Assembly: GCF_009789235.1 (NCBI RefSeq)
Contig: NZ_WSTB01000002.1
Span: 558,001-622,000, forward strand
DNA length: 64,000 nucleotides
From: Flavobacterium hydrocarbonoxydans
Lineage (GTDB): Bacteria > Bacteroidota > Bacteroidia > Flavobacteriales > Flavobacteriaceae
Direction of reading: 5' to 3'
In this document: one piece after another, positions 44,391 to 53,045 of the stretch
Numbering within the stretch: the first letter of the stretch is position 1
Layout: each line of letters begins with the position of its first letter
Notes under the pieces: model-generated
Told to the model about the DNA's origin: nothing
Seen by the model: the letters and a program-made list of their open reading frames with translations, nothing else
Database searches by the model: none
Made by a program: the position numbers and the translations under genes

Positions 44391-45914
44391 ATGTTAAAGA
44401 AAAACAATCCGATAGACCAGATTGAAGAATCATTATTGTCTTTAAAAAAGTATTTCGAATCTAATATAAGAAAAGATAAAATGGTTTTTACAGCTTCTTT
44501 TGCTCAGGAATTACAGCAAGAAACATTAAACATACTTGAAATCTGCAGTGTTCTAAATCAGGATGCTGCATTTATTCAAAAAATAAACCAAGTAGTAAAT
44601 CCAAATTCGGCCAAAGGATTTTTATACAAGGCAGAACATTTTTTTCTTTCCGATATCATTATACTTTACAATCAATTATCAGTTAAGGAAAACGAAAAAT
44701 CAAGATTGGTTCTGGCCTATTATTATGATGTTTTGCGAAATAATCATTTTGCAGATCAGAATTCTATAGCAGGATTAAATCAGTTTATTTTTTCGGATGA
44801 ATTTAAAAATCATCTCATCAAAATAAAAAAAGATAATCTGATCCAACCCGTAAGCGAAATACAAAATCAGTGTTTGCTTTTTAAAATTTTATCTGAAACT
44901 AAAAACATCAAAAAAGAGACTATTTTAAATCAATATCAAAAGTTTATTGAATATGCTTTTGATACCAAGTTTACTGATTCAAAAGCGTTCACGACTTTTT
45001 TCGATTCAAATTTAAAAACGGAATTAGAAAAAAACAATGATGTAAAAAACGTAGCTGCAGAAGATACACTTGAAAAAGTGCTGGAAGAATTAAATGAGTT
45101 GGTAGGTCTTGCCAAAGTAAAAAAAGATGTCGAAGAATTAATAAACCTATTAGAAATACAAAAAAAACGTTCTGAACAAGGTTTAAAAAATGTCGAAATT
45201 ACATTGCACACTGTTTTTTTAGGTCCACCGGGAACAGGTAAAACCTCGGTAGCAAGGCTTTTGAGCAGAATTTTCAAGCACTTAGGTTTTTTGTCGAAAG
45301 GGCAAATGTATGAAACCGACCGCGAAGGAATGATTGCCGGTTTTGTTGGTCAAACGGCAGCAAAAGTGGACAAAGTGGTAGAGGAAAGCATTGGCGGAGT
45401 TTTATTTATAGACGAAGCGTATGGTTTAACTCAAAATTCATTTGGTAATGATTATGGTGCCGAAGCCGTAAATACCTTGCTGAAAAGGATGGAAGATCAC
45501 AGAGATGATCTGGCGGTAGTGGTGGCAGGATATACAGAACCAATGAAAATTTTTGTAGAATCGAATCCTGGATTGCGATCAAGATTTAATCGATTCTTTC
45601 ATTTTGATCATTTTTCCCCAGCCGAATTATTTCAAATTTTTGAATCTTTTTGTGCCAAATCTGATTTTATAATTTCAGAAGATGCTAAAGAAAAACTCAA
45701 AGATACTTTTGAATTACTATATGAAAAGAAAGACGAAAGCTTTGGTAATGCCAGAGTTGTTCGGAACTTATTCGAAAAATGTGTTCAAAATCAAGCGAAT
45801 AGAATTGTAAAGATTAAAAAAATAAGTAAGAAAACACTAAAAACACTTACTGAAGAAGATATTCCGGAACCAAAAGAAACTCAGGAAAGTATAAGTTTTA
45901 CTTCAAAAGAATAA
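44391..45914 (+). CDS. CbxX/CfqX-type AAA+ ATPase with novel N-terminal domain
   Basis: The protein has 507 residues. The C-terminal half is an AAA+ module of the CbxX/SpoVK family: LGPPGTGKTSVARLL (P-loop 278-285), GFVGQTAAKV (pore-loop region), GVLFIDEAYGL (Walker B with Asp341 and Glu342), and AGYTEPMKIFVESNPGLRSR with the arginine finger. Related proteins remodel protein complexes, as CbbX does with Rubisco. The N-terminal ~230 residues are helical (LLSLKKYFESNIRKDKMVFT) and unrecognised, probably the adaptor domain. It closes the operon, 7 bp after the ABC ATPase gene; repeat copy B begins 35 bp past its stop. Confidence 0.92.
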   Translation: MLKKNNPIDQIEESLLSLKKYFESNIRKDKMVFTASFAQELQQETLNILEICSVLNQDAAFIQKINQVVNPNSAKGFLYKAEHFFLSDIIILYNQLSVKENEKSRLVLAYYYDVLRNNHFADQNSIAGLNQFIFSDEFKNHLIKIKKDNLIQPVSEIQNQCLLFKILSETKNIKKETILNQYQKFIEYAFDTKFTDSKAFTTFFDSNLKTELEKNNDVKNVAAEDTLEKVLEELNELVGLAKVKKDVEELINLLEIQKKRSEQGLKNVEITLHTVFLGPPGTGKTSVARLLSRIFKHLGFLSKGQMYETDREGMIAGFVGQTAAKVDKVVEESIGGVLFIDEAYGLTQNSFGNDYGAEAVNTLLKRMEDHRDDLAVVVAGYTEPMKIFVESNPGLRSRFNRFFHFDHFSPAELFQIFESFCAKSDFIISEDAKEKLKDTFELLYEKKDESFGNARVVRNLFEKCVQNQANRIVKIKKISKKTLKTLTEEDIPEPKETQESISFTSKE

Positions 45915-45948
45915 AAAAACTAAGTTTTTAATAAAGAAGAAATTTATA

Positions 45949-46117
45949 AAATGGTGATTCCCGACTTGTTCAAAATCGAGAACCAGTACCATTTTATAAA
46001 TATTTGCAGATTTTGTAATTCTGCACGCTTTGTCTTTTATGGGAACAAACTAGCTTTATTAGTCCCAATGCTCTGTTTTTTTTGCCGAGGGTTACATATC
46101 AGCTGTTATCAATCCCT
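45949..46117 (+). repeat. Repeat element, copy B (5' arms plus two units)
   Basis: The outer arms AAATGGT/ACCATTT match copy A, followed by CTTTGTCTTTTATGGGAACAA as in copy A. There are only two units, at 46040 and 46088. The first matches the first unit of copy A (GGGAACAAACTAGCT) and the second matches its last unit (GGGTTAC...CAGCTG). The element therefore has defined ends and a variable number of internal units, in the same orientation as copy A. Similarity ends at CAATCCCT in both. Confidence 0.85.
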
Positions 46118-46435
46118 ACACTACAAAGCTACAACCGAAGTGCTTTTGAAAAGTTATATAATTTTTAAGTTTTGTTATACATTTTACGGTTGTTTGTTAA
46201 CTTTTATAAAATGAAACTATCTTTTCTTAATGTTAGTCAACCTTTAAATAAAATTCAATTAATTTTAATAACACAAGATTAATACTTCACAGAGAGGCTT
46301 TTTCGGGATTTTTTTTGGATAAAAAGAAACTAAGACATCAAATTTTAGATAACTCTTTGCTTATTGAACCCACAAATGCAATAATAAACCAAAGAATTGG
46401 TTATTTTTGTTTTACAAATTTATTATTGAACTATT
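46118..46435 (+). promoter_or_regulatory. Gene-free promoter region of the flippase gene
   Basis: An AT-rich stretch of 318 bp with no gene seen. A -7 box TATTTTTG at 46402-46409 lies 26 bp ahead of the TTG start of the flippase gene. Confidence 0.5.
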
Positions 46436-47896
46436 TTGGGATTATATAAAAACCTATTCAAACAAACTGCCATTTACGGACTCGCAACAGTATTACCAAG
46501 AATGCTGAGTTTTTTATTGGTCAGATTATATACTGGAATTTTACCAACTGCAGAATATGGCGAGGTTTCGATTGTTTTGTCCTGGATGGTGTTCTTCAAT
46601 GTGATACTTTCGTATGGAATGGAAACCGCTTTTTTCCGTTTTTATAGTGCTGAAGACGATAAGAAAAATGTAATTGCAACCGCTACAATTTCGGTTTTTT
46701 GGACTTCAATAATATTCTTATTTGCAGCATTAATTTTTAGAAATACGCTGGCGCACTGGGCAGAAGTTGATGTGCAGTATATTACGTATTCGGTTTGGAT
46801 TTTGGTTTTGGATGCTTTGGTTTTAATACCGTTTTCAAAGCTAAGAGCCAATCAAAGACCTATGGTGTATGCGGCCATTAAAATTGGAAATGTTATTATC
46901 AATCTGTTGCTGAACATCTTTTTCTTAATGTATTTACCAAAATTAGCTGCAGATAATCCAAACTCAGTTTGGGATAACTTATATGTAGAAAACTTTCAGA
47001 TTGCTTATATTTTCATCGCCAATCTTCTGGCAAGTTTAGCCACTTTTGTGGTGCTTTCGCCAAATTATCTTTCGTTAGGCAGAAAATTTGATCCGGCACT
47101 CTGGAGGAAAATGATGAAATATGGTTTGCCAATTCTGGTTGCCGGAATTGCATTTGCCGTAAACGAACATTTTGATAAAATTTTATTGGGATATTTGCTT
47201 CCGGAAAATTTAGCAAAATCAGAAGTTGGAGCCTATTCGGCTTGTTACAAACTCGGACTTTTTATGGTTTTGTTTGCCACTGCTTTTAGATTAGGAATTG
47301 AGCCGTTCTTTTTTAGTCATGCCAAAAATGAAAATGCGCCACAAACCTATGCCGTAATCACGAAATATTTTGTCATTTTGGGTTCTCTGATTTTATTGGG
47401 AGTAATTGTTTTTGCAGATATTCTAAAATTTCTTTTGCTTGACAATAAATCGTATTGGGAGGCTATGAAAGTAGTACCGCTTATTATTTTGGCAAATTTC
47501 TTTTTAGGAATTTACAACAACTTATCGGTTTGGTATAAATTGACAGACAAAACAAAAATTGGGGCTTACATTTCGATCGTCGGAGCAATTGTAACGTTGG
47601 GTTTAAATTATTTATTAATTCCAAAATACAGTTATTACGGTTCAGCCATCGCTACCATTTCAGCCTATGGAAGTATGATGTTAATCTCGTACATTTTAGG
47701 AAACAAATACTATCCGATACCGTATGATATGAACAAAATTGGAGCTTATTTAGGAATTTCGATTGTGTTTTCGGCTATTTCTTTTTACGGATTTAGAGAA
47801 AATTATTTCGTTGGAATTCCGTTATTATTAGCCTTCATGTACTTCGTTTATCATAAGGAAAAAGACACAATCAAAGGAATTATGAATAGAAAGTAA
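46436..47896 (+). CDS. Oligosaccharide/lipopolysaccharide flippase (MOP superfamily)
   Basis: The protein has 486 residues from a TTG start (LYKNLFKQTAIYGLATVLPR). About 14 membrane helices are present, with the MOP-superfamily N-terminal motif ERRLFYT-like segment replaced by LLVRLYTGILPTAEYGEVSI. It is longer than the Wzx at 10272-11516 and lies outside the polysaccharide locus, among cell-envelope housekeeping genes (dut, nucleotidyltransferase, TPR, DUF4292, EnvC). It probably exports a lipid-linked precursor common to all strains; the substrate is unknown. Confidence 0.88.
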   Translation: MGLYKNLFKQTAIYGLATVLPRMLSFLLVRLYTGILPTAEYGEVSIVLSWMVFFNVILSYGMETAFFRFYSAEDDKKNVIATATISVFWTSIIFLFAALIFRNTLAHWAEVDVQYITYSVWILVLDALVLIPFSKLRANQRPMVYAAIKIGNVIINLLLNIFFLMYLPKLAADNPNSVWDNLYVENFQIAYIFIANLLASLATFVVLSPNYLSLGRKFDPALWRKMMKYGLPILVAGIAFAVNEHFDKILLGYLLPENLAKSEVGAYSACYKLGLFMVLFATAFRLGIEPFFFSHAKNENAPQTYAVITKYFVILGSLILLGVIVFADILKFLLLDNKSYWEAMKVVPLIILANFFLGIYNNLSVWYKLTDKTKIGAYISIVGAIVTLGLNYLLIPKYSYYGSAIATISAYGSMMLISYILGNKYYPIPYDMNKIGAYLGISIVFSAISFYGFRENYFVGIPLLLAFMYFVYHKEKDTIKGIMNRK

Positions 47897-47947
47897 CCTT
47901 GAATTTTTAACGATTCAATTTTGCTTTTTTACTTTTTTAAATAAAAA

Positions 47948-48382
47948 ATGAAAATACAAATTATCAATAAATCGCAACACGAATTACCAAACTACGAAAC
48001 CATTGCTTCGGCTGGAATGGATTTGCGTGCTAATTTATCAGAACCGATTACCCTAAAACCATTAGGGAGAACCATAGTAAAAACGGGACTTTTTATAGAA
48101 TTACCAATTGGCTACGAAGCACAAGTACGACCAAGAAGCGGATTGGCTGCCAAAAAAGGAATTACGGTTTTAAATTCTCCTGGAACTGTTGATGCAGATT
48201 ATAGAGGAGAAATAGGGGTAATTTTAGTAAATTTATCAAATGAAGATTTCGTAATCGAAAATGGAGAACGAATCGCACAGTTGATTATCGCCAAACACGA
48301 AAGAGCCGAATGGGTTGAAGTTCAGGAATTATCTGAAACTTCAAGAGGCGAAGGCGGATTTGGAAGTACAGGAGTGAAGTAG
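47948..48382 (+). CDS. dut: dUTP diphosphatase
   Basis: The protein has 144 residues with all five trimeric dUTPase motifs in order: [45 protein letters not shown] and the C-terminal EGGFGSTG. It hydrolyses dUTP to dUMP, which prevents uracil misincorporation and feeds dTMP synthesis. It lies 51 bp after the flippase. The 110 bp downstream hold short GAACTTTGCG repeats. Confidence 0.98.
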   Translation: MKIQIINKSQHELPNYETIASAGMDLRANLSEPITLKPLGRTIVKTGLFIELPIGYEAQVRPRSGLAAKKGITVLNSPGTVDADYRGEIGVILVNLSNEDFVIENGERIAQLIIAKHERAEWVEVQELSETSRGEGGFGSTGVK

Positions 48383-48492
48383 TTTTCTGAAATCAGTTTT
48401 CAAACTTTGCGAACTTAAATTTAAACGAATAAAACATAGCGAACTTTGCGAAAAATCTTTGTGAACTTTGCGTTAAAAACAATAAAACAAAA

Positions 48493-49509
48493 ATGAAAAT
48501 AATCGTTCCAATGGCAGGCCGGGGATCCCGACTTAGACCACATACTTTAACTGTTCCTAAACCATTAATTCCTGTTGCAGGAAAATCTATCGTGCACCGT
48601 TTAGTCGAAGATATTGCTGAAATTTTGAAAGAACCCATCGAAGAAGTTGCCTTTATATTAGGTGACGAAGCTTTTTTTGGCGCAGATGTTGTAGCAAGTT
48701 TAGAAGAATTGGCAGGAAGCCTGGGAGCAAAAGCCTCTATTTATCGTCAGGATTTACCATTAGGAACCGGTCACGCGATTATGTGTGCCAAAGATTCTCT
48801 CTCGGGACCTGCAGTTATCGCTTACGCAGATACTTTAATCAGGGCCGATTTTGAATTAGATCCAGCTGCAGATGCTGTAATTTGGGTAAAACAAGTCGAT
48901 CAGCCAGAAGCTTTTGGTGTGGTAAAACTGAACGCAAATAACGAGATTATCGAATTGGTTGAAAAACCAAAAGAGTTTGTAAGCGACTTAGCCGTTATCG
49001 GAATTTATTATTTTAAAGAAGTTGAAGTTTTGAAAAAAGAACTTCAGAATGTTTTGGATAATAATATTCAGAATGGTGGAGAATATCAAATCAATGACGG
49101 AATCAAAGCCATGATGGCCAACGGAAAAGTGTTTAAAACCGGAAGCGTTGACGAATGGATGGATTGCGGAAACAAAGATGTTACCGTTGAAACCAATTCC
49201 AGAATGTTAGGATTTTTGCATAATGACGGAGAACACTTGGTTGATTATAATGTAGTTTTAGAAAATGCAACCGTTATTCCGCCTTGTTATATTGGCGAAA
49301 ATGTAGTGTTGAAAAACACAACTGTCGGACCAAATGTTTCTTTAGGAAATGGAACCCGTGTAGAAGATAGTACAATCAAAAACAGTTTGATTCAGACTAA
49401 TTCGCATATAAAAAATGCTAATTTAGATAACGCAATGATTGGAAATCATGTGAGTTACGATGGGAAATTCACAAGTGTAAGTATTGGTGATTATTCCGTT
49501 TTAGAATAA
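48493..49509 (+). CDS. Sugar-1-phosphate nucleotidyltransferase with C-terminal left-handed beta-helix
   Basis: The protein has 338 residues. The nucleotidyltransferase domain begins IIVPMAGRGSRLRPHTLT and KPLIPVAGKSIVHRLVE, with AYADTLIRADF as the metal motif, and LVEKPKEFVSDLAVIGIYYF. The C-terminal hexapeptide region (ENATVIPPCYIGENVVLKNT onward) forms a beta-helix. Related enzymes make dTDP-glucose, GDP-mannose or UDP-GlcNAc; the sequence does not settle which. The gene may supply the glycan loci here. Confidence 0.9.
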   Translation: MKIIVPMAGRGSRLRPHTLTVPKPLIPVAGKSIVHRLVEDIAEILKEPIEEVAFILGDEAFFGADVVASLEELAGSLGAKASIYRQDLPLGTGHAIMCAKDSLSGPAVIAYADTLIRADFELDPAADAVIWVKQVDQPEAFGVVKLNANNEIIELVEKPKEFVSDLAVIGIYYFKEVEVLKKELQNVLDNNIQNGGEYQINDGIKAMMANGKVFKTGSVDEWMDCGNKDVTVETNSRMLGFLHNDGEHLVDYNVVLENATVIPPCYIGENVVLKNTTVGPNVSLGNGTRVEDSTIKNSLIQTNSHIKNANLDNAMIGNHVSYDGKFTSVSIGDYSVLE

Positions 49510-49516
49510 TTTATTC

Positions 49517-49584
49517 CTGTAAGGTTTCTAAAATCGTGTAGTTTTCAACTTAATTATACCCACAAGGTTTTAGAAACCTTGCAG
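49517..49584. repeat. Imperfect hairpin repeat (AGGTTTCTAAAACC type)
   Basis: Arms 49517-49538 and 49561-49584 pair over CTGTAAGGTTTCTAAAAT with a few mismatches and a 22-nt loop. It fills the gap between the nucleotidyltransferase and TPR genes. An A-run, not a T-run, follows on the plus strand, so it is not a canonical terminator for the upstream gene. Confidence 0.75.
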
Positions 49585-49591
49585 AAAAAAA

Positions 49592-50944
49592 ATGATGAAA
49601 AAAGGAGTTTTAATACTATTATTTTTCGTGTTGCTGGGCAATTCAGCTTCGGTTTTGGCACAAACAGAGCCGGAAGATATTGCTATGGTTACCGATGAAT
49701 ATCTGGACTCTTTTTATGAATCAATTAAACAAAAAGGAATTGAGAATTACGACAAGGCAATTGTTTCTTTAGAAAAATGTATCAAGCTAAAACCGAATGA
49801 TGCAGTTGCATATTTCGAATTAGGAAAAAATTATTTTTGGCTGAAGGATTATCAAAGTGCTCAAACCGCTTTTGAAAAAGCAACTCAAATTGATCCGAAA
49901 AACAAATGGTATTGGCTAGGAATTTACGATGTAAGTTATGAAACCAAAAATTATCCTTTGGCGATAGAAACCATTCAGAAAATTATTCCTTTTGACGAAG
50001 AATACAAAGACGATTTGATTTCGTTGTACATGATTACCAACCAGTACGACAAAGCACTTACGGCGATTAACGAAATGAATGATAAGTTTGGAAAATCGGA
50101 AGAACGCGAAATTTATAAAACGCAAATCTTATCGCAAGGGCAATATAAAAATGCAGAAATCGATAATTTGATTGCTCAGATTAAACAAAATCCGAAAGAA
50201 GAATCTAATTATGTCAACCTGATTTTTTTATATTCTAAAGACAATCAAACTGAAAAAGCTTTGGATGTGGCCAAACAATTGGCGAAGGAAAATCCAAATT
50301 CGGAGTGGGCACAAGTGAGTTTATTCAAAGTATATTTAGACGACAATCAGGCTGATAAAGCCATAAAATCGATGAATACTATTTTGTCAAGTACCAAAAT
50401 CGATTCGAAAATAAAACACCGCACCCTGAATGAATTTTTGATTTATGTAAACAAAAATCCGCAGTATGCAACAGATTTAGAAAAAGCAATTGGTTATTTT
50501 GATAACGATCCAAATGTGGATGTTGCCAAAGAAATTGCAAAATTTTATCATAGTAAAAATCAGTTTGAGAATGCGATTAAGTATTACGAAAAAGATTTAA
50601 AAGCCAATTCGGATACGGATAGAGAAACGAATATGTTATTGCTTGAAGCTTACGCCAAAGCGAAACAGTTTGAGCCAATGACCAAAAGAGCTATGATGAT
50701 GATTGAAGTGTATCCGAGCCAGCCGCAATTTTATTATTATGCCGGTTTAGGAAACAATCAGTTACAACAATTTAAGAACGCAAAAACCGTTCTTGAAATG
50801 GGACTCGATTATGTGGTTGAAGATATTATGCTTGAAGCAAACTTTAATATTCAGTTAGGAGAAGCGTATAATGGGTTGGGAGATGCCAAGAAAAAAGAAT
50901 TTTATTTTTCGAAAGGCAATGAATTATTAAAACAAAAAAAGTAA
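49592..50944 (+). CDS. Secreted TPR-repeat protein
   Basis: The protein has 450 residues. A signal peptide (MMKKGVLILLFFVLLGNSASVLAQ, cleavage near residue 24) is followed by at least six tetratricopeptide repeats, for example VAYFELGKNYFWLKDYQSAQ and PQFYYYAGLGNNQLQQFKNA. It is periplasmic and likely to bind proteins. It leads a tight group with the DUF4292 lipoprotein (16 bp on) and the EnvC-like protein, which suggests a role in outer-membrane or cell-wall maintenance. Confidence 0.85.
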   Translation: MMKKGVLILLFFVLLGNSASVLAQTEPEDIAMVTDEYLDSFYESIKQKGIENYDKAIVSLEKCIKLKPNDAVAYFELGKNYFWLKDYQSAQTAFEKATQIDPKNKWYWLGIYDVSYETKNYPLAIETIQKIIPFDEEYKDDLISLYMITNQYDKALTAINEMNDKFGKSEEREIYKTQILSQGQYKNAEIDNLIAQIKQNPKEESNYVNLIFLYSKDNQTEKALDVAKQLAKENPNSEWAQVSLFKVYLDDNQADKAIKSMNTILSSTKIDSKIKHRTLNEFLIYVNKNPQYATDLEKAIGYFDNDPNVDVAKEIAKFYHSKNQFENAIKYYEKDLKANSDTDRETNMLLLEAYAKAKQFEPMTKRAMMMIEVYPSQPQFYYYAGLGNNQLQQFKNAKTVLEMGLDYVVEDIMLEANFNIQLGEAYNGLGDAKKKEFYFSKGNELLKQKK

Positions 50945-50960
50945 AAAGGAGACATTTTAG

Positions 50961-51737
50961 ATGAAAAAATATATAGTGATAGCATTGGTTTCTGTTTTTA
51001 TGATTTCCTGTAAATCAAAAGCAGTTGCGGTACAAAACGCTTCTAAAGAGGAAGTGACTAAAACAGATAATAAAGTTATAGAAAAACATTATAACAATAA
51101 GTTAGATTTTTCTACCTTGTATATAAAAGCGAGTGCGAAATACGAAGACGAAAAACAAAGTCAGAATGTATCCGCTGAAATTAAAATCGAAAAGGATAAA
51201 CAAATTTTAGTAAGCGTTCGTTTTCTTGGTATTACAATGGCAAAAGCATTGATAACCCCAACAACGGTAAGTTATTACGAAAAAATAAAAGGAACTTATT
51301 ATGAAGGTGATTTTACTAGTTTAAGCAAATGGCTGGGGACAGATCTGGATTATGGTAAAGTTCAAAATTTATTAGTAGGGGAAGCTTTAGACGATTTGAA
51401 AAAAGGAAAATATACGCAAACTATTGTAGACAATCTTTTTAGACTGGATGATGAAAAAAATGGGGATCTGAAAAAATCTTTTTTTATAGATGCAGACAAA
51501 TATTTGCTTCAGAAAGAACAAATTTCGAAACCATCTGAGAATATGATGCTTCAAATAGCGTATGCAGATAGTAAAGTTTTTGATCAGGGAACGCTTCCAA
51601 CATCCATTGAAATAAATGCTATTCAGCCAAAAGGAAAAACAGATATTAGTCTGAATTACAATACAATTTCGTTTAATGAAGAACTTAGTTTTCCATATAG
51701 CATACCAAGTGGTTACAAACAGGTAATAATTAAGTAA
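50961..51737 (+). CDS. DUF4292 lipoprotein
   Basis: The protein has 258 residues. The lipoprotein signal IVIALVSVFMISCKSK puts the acylated Cys at about 17. The mature part is beta-rich (LDFSTLYIKASAKYEDEKQS, then VSVRFLGITMAKALITP), the LolB/LolA-like pattern of DUF4292. Such folds bind lipid chains, so a role in lipoprotein or lipid handling is plausible but not shown. It sits between a TPR protein and an EnvC-like protein, a neighbourhood I recognise from other Flavobacteria. Confidence 0.88.
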   Translation: MKKYIVIALVSVFMISCKSKAVAVQNASKEEVTKTDNKVIEKHYNNKLDFSTLYIKASAKYEDEKQSQNVSAEIKIEKDKQILVSVRFLGITMAKALITPTTVSYYEKIKGTYYEGDFTSLSKWLGTDLDYGKVQNLLVGEALDDLKKGKYTQTIVDNLFRLDDEKNGDLKKSFFIDADKYLLQKEQISKPSENMMLQIAYADSKVFDQGTLPTSIEINAIQPKGKTDISLNYNTISFNEELSFPYSIPSGYKQVIIK

Positions 51738-51742
51738 ATTTG
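51735..51742 (+). promoter_or_regulatory. -7 box that fixes the EnvC-like start
   Basis: TAAATTTG matches TAnnTTTG and overlaps the stop of the DUF4292 gene. A longer in-frame ORF would start at a TTG that is part of this box (51740-51742). The ATG at 51761, 18 bp past the box, begins a proper signal peptide and is preferred. Confidence 0.5.
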
Positions 51743-51760
51743 CAAAAAGATATTATACAC

Positions 51761-53014
51761 ATGCCAAAATTTCTCCTAAGCCTAATCTTTATTTGCGCCA
51801 CAACTTTTTCGTGGGCGCAGGAATCACAGCAAGAAAAACTTGAACAGCGAAAAGCGCAAATTATACAGGAAATACGCGACAACGAAAAAATATTACAATC
51901 TGTAAAGAAAAAAGAGAAGTCGGCAGTAAATGTATTTTTGATTCAACAAAATAAAATTAAGCTGAAAGAAAAACTGATTAATACTACTGCTAAGCAAGAA
52001 AGACTTTTGAGTAATGATATGTATATTAATCAACTGAAGGTTAATAAACTTAAAAGAGAATTAACGGTTTTGAAAGAGGATTATGCCAAGATGATTTTGA
52101 AGTCTTACAAAAGCCGTTCAGAACAAAGCCGTGCCATGTTTATTTTGTCTTCTGAAAGTTTTTTGCAAGCTTACAAAAGAGCACAATATCTAAAACAATA
52201 CACCAATTTTAGAAAAAATCAAGGTTTAGAAATTCAATCGAAAACGACAGAGTTAGTGGATTACAACGCTAAATTGGATAATCAAAGACAGGTTAAGAAA
52301 AAAATTATAGCTGAAAATCAAAAAGAAAAACAAAGCTTAGAAATTGAAAAGAAAGAACAGCAAAAGCTGGTAAACGCTATTAAAAAAGACAAGAATAAAA
52401 TAGCCGCAGATATTAAACAGAAACAGAAAGAATCTAGAAATATCGATGCCCAGATTAATCGTTTAATTCGTGAAGCGATTGCCGAAGCCAATAGAAAAGC
52501 GGCAGCAGAAAAAGCAAAAGCAAATCCGGGATCAACTGCACCAAAAGGAGCTGTTTCGTCATCAAGAATTGCTTTGACACCTGAAGACAAAATTTTAGCT
52601 GCAGATTTTAAAGCCAATAGAGGAAGATTGCCTTGGCCAGTAGAAAAAGGATTTATCTCGCTTGGATACGGAGACCAGCCACACCCACTATATCCTTCGG
52701 TAACGGTACACAACTCTGGAGTAGAAATCACGACAGAGCAAGGTGCAAATGCCCGTGCTGTTTTTGGAGGGGTCGTTGCAAAAGTGATGGTTTTATCTCC
52801 TGTTAACAAAGCCGTTATGATTCAGCATGGTGATTATTTTACCGTTTATCAAAATCTTAGTTCGGTTGCAGTGAGCGAAGGTGATAAAGTGAGTATCAAG
52901 CAAAGTTTAGGAAAAGTAAGAACAAGCGGTGATACTGGAAAAACAGTTATTAAGTTTTTGATTCTTCAAAATACATCAAATAATAATCCTGAAGGGTGGT
53001 TATTGAACAAGTAA
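51761..53014 (+). CDS. EnvC-like murein hydrolase activator (degenerate LytM domain)
   Basis: About 417 residues from ATG 51761. A signal peptide (MPKFLLSLIFICATTFSWAQ) is followed by long coiled coils (about 25-250) and a C-terminal M23/LytM-fold domain (about 290-417). Catalytic residues look lost: the metal-binding H-x-G-x-D position reads HNSGVEIT, the H-x-H position reads VYQNLSSV, and the final strand is IKFLILQN instead of a His-Phe motif. That is the pattern of EnvC, which switches on amidases at the division site and does not cut peptidoglycan itself. A terminator follows. Confidence 0.88.
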   Translation: MPKFLLSLIFICATTFSWAQESQQEKLEQRKAQIIQEIRDNEKILQSVKKKEKSAVNVFLIQQNKIKLKEKLINTTAKQERLLSNDMYINQLKVNKLKRELTVLKEDYAKMILKSYKSRSEQSRAMFILSSESFLQAYKRAQYLKQYTNFRKNQGLEIQSKTTELVDYNAKLDNQRQVKKKIIAENQKEKQSLEIEKKEQQKLVNAIKKDKNKIAADIKQKQKESRNIDAQINRLIREAIAEANRKAAAEKAKANPGSTAPKGAVSSSRIALTPEDKILAADFKANRGRLPWPVEKGFISLGYGDQPHPLYPSVTVHNSGVEITTEQGANARAVFGGVVAKVMVLSPVNKAVMIQHGDYFTVYQNLSSVAVSEGDKVSIKQSLGKVRTSGDTGKTVIKFLILQNTSNNNPEGWLLNK

Positions 53015-53018
53015 AAGT

Positions 53019-53045
53019 AAGGGCGCTAAATTTAGCGCCCTTTTT
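53019..53045. terminator. Bidirectional terminator
   Basis: Perfect palindrome AAGGGCGCTAAA/TTTAGCGCCCTT (53019-53042) followed by T. It separates the convergent EnvC-like and transglutaminase genes; the latter ends inside it. Confidence 0.88.

Noticed and set aside
45951..46214. ORF of 87 codons just after the AAA+ gene
   Set aside because: It runs over repeat copy B, starts in the hairpin arm and lacks a protein-like pattern.
49517..49584. Intrinsic terminator of the nucleotidyltransferase gene
   Set aside because: The hairpin is followed by A, not T, on the plus strand, and the next gene starts directly after it; it is listed as a repeat.
52318..52809. Minus-strand ORF of 163 codons
   Set aside because: Antisense to the EnvC-like coding region; its composition is an antisense artefact.
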